Shown here in pieces: positions 1-12,500 of a DNA stretch of 64,000 nucleotides. The position numbers were made by a program, and so were the translations under genes. Position 1 is the first letter of the stretch. Each line of letters starts with the position of its first letter. The notes under the pieces were generated by a model. The model was not told the origin of the DNA. It saw only the letters and a program-made list of their open reading frames with translations, and did not search any database. Source of the DNA: Epiperipatus broadwayi (taxonomy: Eukaryota; Onychophora; Udeonychophora; Euonychophora; Peripatidae); NCBI GenBank assembly GCA_028023455.1, contig JAQFVV010012394.1, forward strand, positions 24,499,934-24,563,933, given 5' to 3'.

Positions 1-2699
1 ATTTCTTATTGTAATGTATTATCCAATTATTAAATTTTTAATTTCCCAGTTGTAGTTTATGTAGAATTGTCTAATGGGTAAAACAATAATCATTTGTTTT
101 TCAGCTTACATTTTAATTTTTATTTTGCTGGTAAAATCTGTGTTCATGCTGTGCAAGTTGGTATAACTTGGCTGTATGAAGTACACATCATAGTTGGTAG
201 GAATTTGATTTTATTTGCAACTTGTTTGAACTATTAAGTGGAATTTTCAATAAATCTATTCAACCCTAAAAGTTATACAAAGGTGCAAATGTATTTTATT
301 ACTCCATCCAGATTCAAAGTATTTCAACTTGTTTGAACTGAAACCAGTACTGTTATTTATTTCCAGGATTTCTGGAATTCCATGAAAATTAAAAATATCT
401 TTAAAGATTGACATTTTTTATTGAACCCTGTACTTTGCATCAATTATAATCAGAAATAAGTGTTGTCTGAAAGATCTAAATGATCCATGTGAACTCATTG
501 TGAAGATTTAAAAGCACTTATTCACAGAATGTACAACTGAGATTTTTGATTTGTATTTGATTGACATTCTAAGCACACTTTTAGTATATTTTCAATGTTT
601 TTGTCAAATGCTGGTCAAAATTAATAAAAATGTGTTAAAACATTGAGTTCGATGTTGTCTGTGTACCCTCAAGGACAAATTTTAATACTTTAGGCAGTCT
701 TGGAATGATAGGAATACACATTCTTTTTTTAATATACATAATTTATTTATTGCCATTTGATCTTGCCAGAGTGTTATTGAAAACATGTTTGAAAATGTAT
801 TGATGATCTGATATATATCCAGTTTATAAATACTGTGTTTTCCTGAACATAAGATCTAACCATATAATACACCCTACTGTGACTCATTCATGTTGCTTAT
901 AATTTAGGCCCTACCCCAAAATTAAGCCCCACATAAAATCATCAGCCAAACAGTTGGTTTTTGTTTCCCATTGGAACAGATGATGGATGTATTGAATTAT
1001 ACAATAATGAATGTATGAATAATAATATTATTGATAGTTATGTTTTAAGTAAATAATAATATAAATTATATGATCCTTTTGTGTTTTGCCATTCATCATT
1101 TTTGACAAACATAATTCTACCTGTATAGGTGAAACAATTTACCATATCTATCACAAATCAGCATATTGGTCAATTTATAATTTTATTTATGTATTTTTAG
1201 ATATTTATTTTATTTAATATTTAGATTTAGAATGCTTGATTAAATTTTAAAGTTTCATCATGGTAGCTTTAAATATTCAAGATAAAAGAAAAATTAGTTT
1301 GATTTCTTAAACATTTTTCTTCTGAAAAGCCTTTATTAAAATAACAAAAATGATTTTAGTTATTGAAGTTTAACTTAAGTTAAATCTCCTAAAAAAAAGT
1401 TTTTTAAAAAATACCATAGTAAAGTTACATATAATTTAGGAAGTGTTTCCAATGTGCACAATTAATAATGGATGACAATGGGAATTGTCATAATTTAATA
1501 TGCTGTAATGGATATAATTAATGTGCACATGTGAAATACAGAAACATTTTCTGAATATTTGCGCATGAATTTTTTTGCTGCTTTTGTGTGAACAAACACT
1601 CTTAACTGTAATAATTTTTGTTATTACTCCTGTCTTGCAAGTTTTCACTCAATACTTGAGTTAATGATAAATTTAAATAGGATATTCTGATCATCAGATG
1701 AGTGCAAATCAGAGTTATTTTGGTGAGTACAAGAAAGGAATTGTGGGAAATTCTCAGATTAAGAATCTTACAACTTTTTGTAAAAAGAGTACTTGAGTAA
1801 ATGTACATATTTGTACTTGAATAAGTATATATTTTTGTACATGAAATGTAAGACATCCCCAAAAAATAAGCCTTCCATTGTCTTTTGGAACAAAAACTAA
1901 TATAAAATCCAGTCAAATCTGATTTTATTTTCAGGGAAACATGGAACCCCATATATATTACATACTTTTGTCTACTTTGAACTTACCATACTATTCAGAA
2001 GGTTTGATTCAAGTTTGTCTGTACAATTAATAATGACCTGATCCATTGTGGTACTTTTGTTTACATCTGGTATTCAAGATAAAAAAGCAGCATGAATTAT
2101 AAAAAATGTCCTTTCTGTAATCAAGGATATAATCACATTCAGATTAGAATTTGAATCCAATGCAACAGTTTAGATTTCAAATAGTTAGGTGATTGTAGTG
2201 ATCTTCAAAGGAATTCCACCACTGGTTTAAGGTCAGTTATAAATCTGGTATTCTGATTACATAATTATTAAAAAAACTTTTTCATCCCAAAAATGATAAC
2301 TATGGCTTCATTTTCTAGTCAGATGTAATTTCACTCTACCTTTGATAACGTTCCAATGCCATTGCTATGGTTTATTTATTTCCTACAGATTGCTCACTCT
2401 ATACTTTGATATTTCTGTCACTAATAATAAATTTTCTTGATTATTTTATTTTAGTAACAGTTTATTTGATGTTACAAAATTTTTGGTTTTAATATATATA
2501 AATTTTTACGAGTTGTTCCCAACATGGCTTTCAAACTTCTCAATATCTCATATAATGGGAGATCATGTGAGCTTTTCCCTTAAGAATATATACAAATTAG
2601 CCACACAGATCAAGAAAGAGTTGCAATTCTTTGACATTCCAAGATCTTTTATTTCTTTTACCAATTCAAAATTTGGACATGAGTTTCTATCTGTTACTG

Positions 2700-3330
2700 G
2701 ATTCATTCTGGCCTTAAAATTTTATTTTCAAAGTGTTCCAATGGCAGTTTTCTGTATTTGATCGAGTTCCACTTTTGTATATTTTTACAGACTTCATAAA
2801 TGTTAGTCTGTACATCTCACCATAATTTGTCAAAGAAAGAAGTGCACCATGCCTTCCATTTTTGATTGGCAAATATTTGGTGTGTGAGAGGGGTAGGATG
2901 CTATATGACAAATGCTTACACTTCAACAGAATGAAACATAATTAGGGTTAAAACCTCTGCTGATCTTCTGGAATATATATCTATTAAAAAGCTACATTTA
3001 TTTTTAATTTTGTATAGTGAATATTCACAGACATTTCCCATTGGTAATTATTTTTATTTACCATTTGGTCAAATGTTATACGATAATCATCGTAAAAGTT
3101 TATAATGCTGTTCAGTTAGTAATTGATACAATATATAGCCCATTTTGAATTGTCTGTGGATATTAATACACCAGTATTAGTTGGATTTTCCAATATTCTA
3201 TGCAGTTTTTCTGAATGCACAAGTGTCTCTTTCCATGGTTTCCATAACGTGGGTTTTGCATTTTATCATGATCAGATTTCAACTGGATTCATTTTTATTT
3301 TCCCAATGACAGCAATGTATTATGAATGTT
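2700..3330 (-). pseudogene. Ty3/gypsy-like reverse transcriptase fossil, unit A
   Basis: Decayed minus-strand RT matching the better-preserved copy at 23312-23554. Reading down from about 3240 the frame gives GVL, then a D-N-S-K-W-A block, then DY-ITF. Further on, near 2840-2880, a frame gives QSKMEG, which resembles the FQ..ME segment of gypsy RTs. Stops and frameshifts break it, and no intact YxDD box is visible. The family is inferred from motif order and spacing, not from an intact ORF. Confidence 0.5.
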
Positions 3331-4495
3331 TTCTTTATGCTATTTTGTTTTTACAGTCAATATTTTAATGCTCATTGACAAAAGCCAATCTTTCCTGACA
3401 TTACTGTTCATTTTTCCACAGACAGTTTCATTTGTGATATAATGATCTATCCATTTTCTTTCTGTTTACATTCTTTGATATTAATTTTGGATTTTTTTAA
3501 CTTGATCATTTTATTCTGAATTTTTGAAGGTATTTAAATGTCATCAAAGATATTCCTGAATGATTGTCTATTTTATGGATACCAGCTGTAAAATATTTTA
3601 ACTGACAATATTATTTAGTCACTCTATACTAATATTTAATATGGATATACAAGTTATTTTTCATAATTGGTTTTGGATAATAAATATGTTTTACTTTTTC
3701 TGGTTATTTGTACAAATTCTCACCAATTAACCTATTTTTCCACAATTTCCACATTTAGACATTTTCCATTTGCAAATTTTAACTGTCTGAATTTTCTTCA
3801 ATATTAGACAATTTGCCCATAAACCATCTTTTCCATTTTGTTGCTGACATTTCATTTGTGTAATAAATGTTTGTGTGATGCAATTCCAGTGTCACATGAA
3901 TATGGAGATGTTTAGACTGGTCAAGAACTTTTTCATGGGCATTGTATATTTAGATCATCACATTATGCATTAGATAAATGACTGCCAATTACTGTTCAGA
4001 GATCTCCCATCAGTCATGCACTATAAGAAGAGTTTCAAAACAGCTTCTTTTTAATCACCATTGAGTACAAATGTTTTTATTAATATTTTTACTTCTGTTT
4101 GATGGCAGTATGAAAATGGAGATGAGTTATGCATAGTTGGTTTTAGATTAAATTACATAATAATTCAGTTCACGTTGAATACATGAATTGTTTAGGTTTT
4201 ATAGGATAAGATAGTTAACAATTTTTATTACCTCATTATCCACTGAACTGAACATGTTGAAAATGTTTTTATAATTCTAATTATTATTCATCAATCAATA
4301 CTTTTCCATGTGATTTGCATAATGTGGTCATTTTGATATCTTATGCTTATCAACCTTGTCTGCATTTTCTTGTGACATCGTGATCAGTTACATAATTCAG
4401 ATTTGTTATGATGTCACATATATAATTTCTAGTATTCCAACATTTATCAAAATGCACCAATTGATATATTCATATTTGCTGGGAAAAGTATATAG

Positions 4496-5161
4496 CAGCG
4501 CTGGTCAAGATATCGACCACGATTGACTAGTCAACTACAAGATCTTTGAAAATTGACCATGAAGTTGACATGAACATGGACAAATTATAGTGATAAATTC
4601 AAAGCTGATTTGAATATAAAAAATGAAAAAGTAAAAATTCAAAATTATTTTCATTTAAAAATAGTTAAATTTATAAAAACGCCTGTAGTTATTGTCAATC
4701 TCAAAAATAAATTCCGGTTGGATGAAGCTGAAAAGAATTGAATTTATTTTTGTGTAATGCTGGAGCTAAAATTCTTAGAAATATATAATTGCTGATTTTC
4801 CAAGGAGAAATTGTAAAACTAGAGGGAACTAAGATAACTGAATAGTAGTCGTAGTGAAATGACTTCAACAGTTTATATCTTATAGAAATAAAATTCATCA
4901 GTTCATAAGTATCTTCTAAAATTGTCACCAATATTTGTGAGTACCTAAAAAGCTCTTATAAAAAAAAAACACCAAGTTGTAAGTACATTCTAAACACCCA
5001 AAACTTCAAACCATTATTTTTTCTGTTCCAGTTTTTGTGTTGGGCAAAAATAATGTGTTTTTCTTTTTGGTTTCCACTTCAAAGTCATGAAAAAACACAG
5101 TCACCCTCAGATACTTTCACCAAAAAAGTTATCCTAATGTCTAAAAGTCTGACAACCCCTG
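4496..5161. mobile_element. Non-autonomous hAT element, unit A
   Basis: 666-bp element with ends CAGCGCTGG at left and (reverse complement) CAGGGGTTG at right, the CAG-G--G style of hAT termini. Flanks are GTATATAG at left and CTATATGT at right, a degraded 8-bp duplication; the copies at 15972 and 24875 have perfect ones. No transposase is recognisable. The minus-strand ORF at 4701-4931 lies inside it and has no known domain. Confidence 0.72.
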
Positions 5162-5771
5162 CTATATGTCATCAGTGGATGTTGTCATAAAATAAGGCAT
5201 AAAAGTAATAAATGAGACCTGTGACTGGAAATTATTGACTATTGGTTATTTATTTACAATCTGAATGAGAAATTTGATACTATGTGCATATTATCATATT
5301 GCACACAATATGATTAGCAATCTTATTGTTGTAATTTGATTAATTTTAAAATGATTCTTTTATGATCTAAATTACTTCCAGAACAATGTGATATTTATGC
5401 TTGGGTCCACCTCTACAATTTTAGGTTCACTTTGACATCTCTAGTGATTGATCACACTGCAAAATATTCAGTCACTTTCTGTTTTTGGCACTTTAATCTT
5501 CTGTTTTTCTGGTTCAACCATTAATTATAATAGACACAAACTGTCAATTTAATAAGCCAATTAACTAGTTCATTGCATAGGTTTTAATACTGCTTATTTC
5601 TATTGCCTGAAATTGATTATTTTTTAATTAGTAAATTCTATGTTACACAGAAATGTGATGTGATGTGATGTGATGTATTATGGCTTCTCCTTAAACGAAG
5701 TCAAGAATATCTCAGCAATTATGCTCAGATAAACCTGTTAGCCACTTTCTTTTACATTCCCCACTCTAAAT

Positions 5772-8700
5772 TTACCCATAATCTGCTCTATCCCATTTCC
5801 ACAACATAATTTTTGTCAACTCTATAACCTTTATATCTAAATCCCCCTTATCTTTTCCCAAACCCAGCATAAAAACCAATAATTCACTTTCTGTATAATC
5901 ACTCTTTTCATATTTATTTTTCCACAACTTCATTATATGTACCCTTTCTGTTTTCAAACATTTACATTCAATTAACAAATGCCTAATATTTTCAATTCCT
6001 TCCTTACATAATTTACAAAATAAATCACCCATATTTTTCCATTTACATGTATATTCTTTTGTAGCTAAAGATCCCGTTCGAGCCTTAAACAATAAACTAC
6101 TTTCCTTACTATTATCATATATTAACTCACACCTAATATTCTGTTTATTTCTATATATATTTAAACTCTTTTTACTCTCCATACTATTTCTCCATCTCTC
6201 TAACTCCCTAGTCTTTATTAATAAATTTATTCTTTTATCCCATTCCTTACTACTATAACACTCAATAATCCTCTTAACACAATCATCCCATCTTTTGTAC
6301 AAATATACTGATATAAATTCTTTATCCAAATCTTTTGCATACCACATTACCTTTCTCACCCATCTTGTTACCTGCCCTTTACTCATAACCCAATTAAATA
6401 CTATTTTAGCTATTCTTTTATTATCCATAAACTGCAATCTACCAAACATTTTCATTTTACTTTTTGCATCTCTCATATGAAAACTTGACCATCCCATTTC
6501 TCCTTGAATTGCCTCCCTTGCTGTCCATACTTCTGCATCCAATGCATGTCTTCCTACTTCCCTTTGAGCTTTTTCTAAATAATCTAATATCTTTTTACTA
6601 ACATATAATGCATCATTACCATATGTTAACCCTGCTACTGCAACTCCTTTCCATATAATTCTAGCTACATCATATTTATTATATGAAAATACTATTAATT
6701 TCTTTATCAATCCCTTTCTTTTCTTTGCTTCATTTATCAATTTTTTCTCCCATTCATCCAAATAATTTTTCTGATTACTTAAAATAATTCCCAAATAACT
6801 ATATCTATTCACCACACTTAACTTAATATCTCCCAATAAAAATTCTACATCTTCTCTTTCCTCAGTATTAACCATCATATTTGATTTTTCTTCACTAAAT
6901 TTAATCCCCATCTCTTTACCCACCCTTGCACATGTCCTCAACATAACTTCCATATCTTCTCTTTTTTCTGCACACAAAAATATATCATCTGCAAAAAAAA
7001 GACCTGACAAAATATATACTCCCTTACTACCTATTAACGGTATCTCTATCCCTCTTCCTAATCTTTCTATTGCTCTTTCCATTTCACTCAAATACAACAC
7101 AAACAAAATAGGTGACATAGGGCATCCTTGCCTTAGTCCCACACCATTTTTAACTTTAATTGATTCTATATTCTCTAATTGATATATATAATAATTATTT
7201 TCATATAATTTCTTAATAATATCTATTAAAGCTTCATCCATTCCCAAATTTGCTAAACTTATCCATAATCTATTTCTATTTACTCTATCATATGCCTTCT
7301 CTATATCTATAAAACTCATATATAACTGTTTATCTGCATTCCTACTCATATCCATAAGTTGTGTAACTACAAATAAACTATCTCCTATACGCCTATCTAA
7401 TCTAAAACCTCCTTGCATTTCACCCACTACATTATTCCCTTCCATCCATTTTACAACTTTACTAGCCACCATATACGAGAAAACTTTATATAAAACTGAT
7501 GTTACCGCTATCGGTCTATAATTATTCAACTTTCTATGATCCTTACCCTTTCCTTTAAATAATAACCTTATTCTTGTATTACTCCAACTACTTGGGAAAA
7601 CTCTATTCTGTGCCATTTTATTAAAACAGGATAATAACTTTACTTTTGTCCTATATCCTAAATTCATTACCATCTCTGCTGCCCATCCATCTAAACCTCT
7701 TGCCTTCCCACTTTTCAATTTCTTCTCTACCTCATTTAGTTCATTTTCTGAAAAACTAATATTCCCATTACTATATTCTTTCATATTTTCTAATATTCTA
7801 TCATTCACATCTAACATCTTTTCTATATTCATTACATAACTATTTAAGATTCTCTTTAAATCTTCTCTAGAACTACACTCAGTTCCCTCATCATCTAGTA
7901 ATACTAACTCTCTCTCCCCTACATTTCTACTTTTAATATAATTCCAAAATTTTTTACTTCCATCTCTTCCACTTTTATTAATATCCTCCAACAATTTCCT
8001 ATTCAATCTCATTCTCTCTCTATAAATATCTATTTTAGCCAACTTCTTCTTTTCTAAGTACTTTTCCCATTTAGCATTAATATCTTTTTCACTTTCCTTA
8101 TTCTTAATAGCACACTTATATTCTCTACATGCTTCTTTCCTTTCTTTTACACTTTTACTAATTTTAATTTTTTTATTACTTTTATTCTTTTCAATATTCT
8201 CACCTAAAACCCTATTTGCAACTTTTTCTACTTCCTTACACCAATCCTTATACTCATCCCCAACCCACTCTTCCATTATTTCTTCAACTTGTATTTTATA
8301 CTCTTCCAACTTATTCTTATCATTTACTCTCCATCCACATCTTTCACTATTATTTCTACTTTTATTTCTATTCTCCATCACATTACTAACCATTTCAATT
8401 ACAATGAAATTATGATCACTAGTGCATACTTTTTCTTCATTATCAAATACCTTAATTTTCCGTATTTTATTTATTCCCTTTTTCTCTACCAATACATAAT
8501 CTATTGTGTGAAATATATTATTTCTGGACCATGTGTATTGTCCCTCATAAATATTTAATAAATTTCCAATACTCAAATTCACTTTCTGACAAAAATTCTT
8601 CAAAAGCTGTCCATTTTTATTATCTACATCATCAATTTCTTCAATATGTCCATTCATATCCCCTATAACCATTATTCTCTTCCCCCTTTCTTTAAAACTT

Positions 8701-9185
8701 TGTATATCCTTAACTAAACATTCGTATATATTACTATTCCACTCCAATATAATTTGACTATCTCCAGTAGCTATATAAACTATAGCCACCATCCATTCTT
8801 GTCTACCCAACCTTATTTCAAACCACAAGTGTTCTTGACATTTAACAATATTTAAATATTTTTTTGATATAACACCTATACCACCACCTCTTTTTTTTTC
8901 TTTTCTATTTATACCCTGCCATACCAACTGTTCCAAAATAGGTTCTTCTTCTTCTCTTAAATGTGTTTCCAGTACTGCTAATACCTCAAGCTCTTCATTT
9001 TCAATTGTTTTATTTAATTCCATCCATTTTTCTGGTTTCCTACCACCTTGCATATTCAAAAACCCAATTTTAACAATTTCTTCTTTCCTAACTACTCTTT
9101 TATAAATTCTTTTAATTCTTTCTTCTCCATTACATTTATAAATTACTTTCTTACCATTAATTTTACAAACCCATTCCTTCTCCAT
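5772..9185 (-). CDS. LINE ORF2: endonuclease plus reverse transcriptase
   Basis: Intact 1137-codon ORF. An apurinic-type endonuclease occupies about residues 38-265: N44 in NMQGGR, E73 in ETHL, GDMNGH at 175-180 and SDH at 256-258 are the metal-binding and catalytic positions. The reverse transcriptase follows at about 540-810: NNYRPIA (554-560), FIDIEKAYD (625-633, with the first catalytic Asp), RQGCPMSP (685-692), FADD (731-734, catalytic pair) and YLGI (797-800). The C-terminus has a C-x2-C-x8-H-x4-C knuckle (C1057, C1060, H1069, C1074), typical of many LINEs and probably nucleic-acid binding. The start is the first ATG after ORF1. All visible catalytic residues are kept, so this copy may be recent; a truncated 5' end argues against autonomous transcription. 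Confidence 0.95.
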   Translation of the reverse strand: MEKEWVCKINGKKVIYKCNGEERIKRIYKRVVRKEEIVKIGFLNMQGGRKPEKWMELNKTIENEELEVLAVLETHLREEEEPILEQLVWQGINRKEKKRGGGIGVISKKYLNIVKCQEHLWFEIRLGRQEWMVAIVYIATGDSQIILEWNSNIYECLVKDIQSFKERGKRIMVIGDMNGHIEEIDDVDNKNGQLLKNFCQKVNLSIGNLLNIYEGQYTWSRNNIFHTIDYVLVEKKGINKIRKIKVFDNEEKVCTSDHNFIVIEMVSNVMENRNKSRNNSERCGWRVNDKNKLEEYKIQVEEIMEEWVGDEYKDWCKEVEKVANRVLGENIEKNKSNKKIKISKSVKERKEACREYKCAIKNKESEKDINAKWEKYLEKKKLAKIDIYRERMRLNRKLLEDINKSGRDGSKKFWNYIKSRNVGERELVLLDDEGTECSSREDLKRILNSYVMNIEKMLDVNDRILENMKEYSNGNISFSENELNEVEKKLKSGKARGLDGWAAEMVMNLGYRTKVKLLSCFNKMAQNRVFPSSWSNTRIRLLFKGKGKDHRKLNNYRPIAVTSVLYKVFSYMVASKVVKWMEGNNVVGEMQGGFRLDRRIGDSLFVVTQLMDMSRNADKQLYMSFIDIEKAYDRVNRNRLWISLANLGMDEALIDIIKKLYENNYYIYQLENIESIKVKNGVGLRQGCPMSPILFVLYLSEMERAIERLGRGIEIPLIGSKGVYILSGLFFADDIFLCAEKREDMEVMLRTCARVGKEMGIKFSEEKSNMMVNTEEREDVEFLLGDIKLSVVNRYSYLGIILSNQKNYLDEWEKKLINEAKKRKGLIKKLIVFSYNKYDVARIIWKGVAVAGLTYGNDALYVSKKILDYLEKAQREVGRHALDAEVWTAREAIQGEMGWSSFHMRDAKSKMKMFGRLQFMDNKRIAKIVFNWVMSKGQVTRWVRKVMWYAKDLDKEFISVYLYKRWDDCVKRIIECYSSKEWDKRINLLIKTRELERWRNSMESKKSLNIYRNKQNIRCELIYDNSKESSLLFKARTGSLATKEYTCKWKNMGDLFCKLCKEGIENIRHLLIECKCLKTERVHIMKLWKNKYEKSDYTESELLVFMLGLGKDKGDLDIKVIELTKIMLWKWDRADYG

Positions 9186-9280
9186 ATCTATATTTATATC
9201 AAAATCAAATTCCTTTTGCTTACTTCTTATATTGCATCCATTCTTTTTAATAATATTACAATTTAAAAACCCACCCCCCT

Positions 9281-9435
9281 TTATAAGTTTCCCGAAAAAA
9301 ATTCTTTATAAATCAAACTCCCTAAAACTTCACTTCCTTGTTTTCCTAAATGCAACCCATCTTTACTATATAACTCTCTCTTTCCAATAAAACAATCCCA
9401 CACATCCACAAACATAACATTATTTCTCTCACACT
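9281..9435 (-). pseudogene. LINE ORF1 C-terminus, SGNH/GDSL-esterase-like remnant
   Basis: The minus-strand frame ends at 9281. It contains VMFVDVWDCF followed by KDGLHLGKQG; the D-G-x-H block is the C-terminal Asp/His motif of SGNH (GDSL) hydrolases. Esterase domains of this type are known in the first ORF of CR1- and L2-like LINEs. It lies 95 nt upstream of the ORF2 start in the same orientation. Codons beyond about 9435 (starting MHDYHS) come from a neighbouring ribozyme-repeat scrap and are not part of the protein. The sense-strand relative at 37530-37720 extends the match further 5'. Confidence 0.7.
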
Positions 9436-9516
9436 CCATACAGTAGCGCCACTCAGTGGAAGCCAGAGTAATCAATGGATGCAAGCATAAAGAATGGTAA
9501 TCATGCAATGTTTAGT
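9436..9516. repeat. Scrap of hammerhead repeat family A
   Basis: Short stretches equal to two parts of the family-A monomer: CTCCATACAGTAG through GAGTAATCAATGGATG in antisense, then CATAAAGAATGGTAATCATG in sense orientation. The two are fused in opposite orientations at about 9482. It sits between the LINE 5' end and the unit and suggests that the LINE inserted into, or together with, a ribozyme repeat. Confidence 0.6.
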
Positions 9517-12500
9517 TTTAAATCCCATATTAATAAATAAGGTATTTTATGCCTTTACAAATAAATAATATAATTAATTTTTTTATTTATATTAGTCATA
9601 TAATTATTAAATTGGAAGTCAAACTCTGATAATGTGCTATTTCTTAAATATTATAAATCTCTACACACTCACCCACCAGTAAAAGTTTAAAAAACTTAAG
9701 TGAATCACTTCAGTTTAGAGTGTATTTCTATATATATATGCTTAAATCAGGGATTGAGTCTATTGTGTGCCTGATGTTATAATCAAATATTAAATTGTAC
9801 AAACTTAGTTAATTAAACCACTATTTCCAAATATGATTAATCTAAACATAAATAGTTTTTCTACTTTCAAAAAACAAACTACTAAAATAGGAGTTAAAAA
9901 GTTGGTATTCCTAATTATTAGATATTACTCCAGTGAATTTAAATTAGAACTCATAATTTTTTTTAAAGCATTAACAGACTTTGAAGAAAGTTCAAAACTT
10001 AAATGAGGGCAATAAAAAAATAATTGGTACTCTAATAAAAATATTAGAAGATAGTTGGTATTTTTTTAAAAAGCAACAATTTAACAATAAATATTTTAGT
10101 GGGATATGATAGTATATAAAGGAAAAAAGAAATATGATTCATTAAAAAGAATAAATTATTTAGAGTTTTGTAAAACGGTATGAATTAATAATATGGAAAA
10201 ATACAATTGTGGGTTAACAAGGAAAACTATAGAAAACAATTACATATTTTTCTACGATAAAAATTAGATAAGAATTCAATATTTAAAGTATAAAACAACT
10301 TCTTGGGATTACTGTTTCAACAACATCCGGTAATGTACGTAAAGTTCTACAAAGACTTATATTGTAATAAAAAAAAACAAGAAAACAAAATATCCTCTAC
10401 AATTATTACATTTTCTAAATTATCAAGTATTTTAAATAAAGAAATGAGATATGCACTTTATTATATTTTTTATAATTCATACAAAACTCTATTCTATACG
10501 TAATTTTGCAATTTGTTATATATTTTTCAATTTGCTTTTATTTTAAATCCCATTTTCGGTTTTGGTCACCTATGTGCTAGAATAGATAACTTTTTATTTT
10601 ATTTTTTCTGACATTTCAATTTCTTTATTATTTAGCTGCATAATCCATTCTCAATATACGCCGAAGCTGAATAATTTTTTAAAGAACAATACCTTTTTTT
10701 AACGTGCTGCCCTCTTTTGCTCGTTTCATGACTGTCTTTAATAAAAATGTATATACTTTCAATATTTTAATAAATATAAATTGAATTTTTTAAAGTAGTA
10801 GTATAATTTTAAAGTTATAATTATTAAACAGTTTTTATAAATAAATCTTCTTAATATCTATAGAACACATTTAAAAAATATTAAATTATCAATCTCATGG
10901 CTTTTCATATCGTCAATTACAAATTGTTTTGCTTTTAAAGGACGTGCGAAAAGCAAGTTATCGCGATGCTTACTTTTTCACTAAAACCTAAAATAATTTT
11001 ATACTAGTTTTATATACGATAGTGGAATGAATATTGATGTACTCTTCCCTGATCGTAGCCTAAGTAATTTTCCTCATTTAGCTAGGATTATGTCAAAGTT
11101 AATTTCTAGGATTTACTTCCTTCGCAAGCTGGATAATAATCCACATGGTTTACATGATTCTGTTTCTGTTTTACTTTTTGTTTCATGACACTCCCAATTT
11201 TAGCTTCACTATCACTGAGTTTTGAATTTCCTTATTTTCTTTCTTAGTTATTTGGTAGCTATTTTTTACTTTCATCCCAACAAAGTCATCCTTAATAGGG
11301 GTAAATGCATTTACTTATGTGGTTTAATGTGATGACAGAGGTATGTGCCTGTTTCTAATCATTTGTGTATAATTTTATTTGATAATAATTAAACTAATAT
11401 ATCTGATAGCTAATTTTAAAGAATTTCTGACTGTAATGTATTATCCAATTATTAAATATTTGCATTTCCCTGTTGTAGTTTATGTAGAATTACCTAATGG
11501 GTATAACAATAATCATTTGTTTTTTCAGCTTACATTCTAATATTTATTTTACTGATAAAATCTGTGTTGATGCTGTGGAAGTTGCGTGTTGGTATAGCTT
11601 TGCTGCATGAAGTGCACATCATAGTTGGAGGGAATCTGATTTTATTTGAAACATGTTTGAACTATTAAGTGGAATTTTCAATAAATCCATTCAATTCTAA
11701 AAGATATACAAAGGTGCAAATGTATTTAAATACTCCATCCAGATTCAAAGTATTTCAACTTATTTGAAGTAAAACCAGAGTTGTTAATTATTTACAGGGT
11801 TTATGGAATTCCATGAAAATCAAAAATATCTTTAAAGATTGACATTTCTACATTGAACCCTGTATTTTGCATCAATTACAATCAAAAATAATTGTTACCT
11901 GAAAGACCTAAATGATCCATGTGAACTCATTGTGAAGGTTTAAAAGCACTTATTCACAGAATGTACAACTAAGATTTTTGATTTGTATTTGATTGACATT
12001 CTAAGCACACTTTTAGTATATTTTCAATGTTTTTGTCAAGTGCTGGCCAAAATTAATAAAAATGTGTCTTCAATGTTGTCTGTGTAACGCTCAAGAACAA
12101 AATAATTTTAATACTTTTTAGCTGACTTAGAATGATATGAATACACAATCTTTTTTTAATATACATCACTTATTTATTGACATTTGATCTTGCCAGAGTG
12201 TTATTGAAAACATGTTTGATAATTTATTGATCATCTCATATATATCCAGTTTATAAATACTGTGTTTTCCTCAAGATAAGATCTAACCGGATAATATGCC
12301 CTACCATCATTTTTTCATGATGCTTATAATTTATGCCCTACCCCACAATTAATCCCTACTTAAAATCATCAGCCAAGCAGATGGCTTTTGTTTCCCCAGT
12401 GAAATATGATGGATGTATTGAATTATAAAGTAATGAATGTATGAATAAATAATATTATTAATATTAATGCTTCAAATAAATAGTAATATAAATTATCTGT

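Larger units (their letters stand above)
5652..9435 (-). mobile_element. LINE with esterase-type ORF1 remnant and intact ORF2
   Basis: Non-LTR retrotransposon in reverse orientation, inserted in unit A; units B and C show the empty site. In the element's sense it has the end of ORF1 (SGNH/GDSL-like), a 95-nt gap, a complete ORF2, a 3' UTR of about 100 nt and a short tandem 3' end of TCACA repeats (TGTGATG repeats on the plus strand, 5653-5680). The same 3' end is found on the fragments at 18321, 27019, 41418 and 59398, so it defines the family. It is 5'-truncated within ORF1, where it abuts a family-A ribozyme-repeat scrap at 9436. The clade is probably within the CR1/L2/Daphne-like group, judged only from domain layout. 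Confidence 0.92.
1..11432. repeat. Tandem repeat unit A (left end cut by window)
   Basis: First of four head-to-tail copies of a long unit. The landmark GTAATGTATTAT near position 11 recurs at 11433, 19386 and 28237, and sequence between landmarks aligns over kilobases with scattered substitutions and small indels. Copy A spans 1-5650 and 9517-11432 and is split by a LINE plus a ribozyme-repeat scrap (5652-9516); without these it is about 7.56 kb. It holds a minus-strand gypsy-type RT fossil and a hAT element. Short ORFs on either strand in this unit are not maintained between copies, so I treat them as chance frames. Confidence 0.9.

Noticed and set aside
1602-1952. 116-codon minus-strand ORF, also at 13051-13401
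   Set aside because: Present because the units are paralogous; in unit D it is broken, and no family or codon-level conservation is visible.
2483-2761. 92-codon plus-strand ORF conserved with 14009-14215
   Set aside because: Similarity follows the tandem unit's DNA identity; unit C is frameshifted, and the opposite strand carries the RT fossil.
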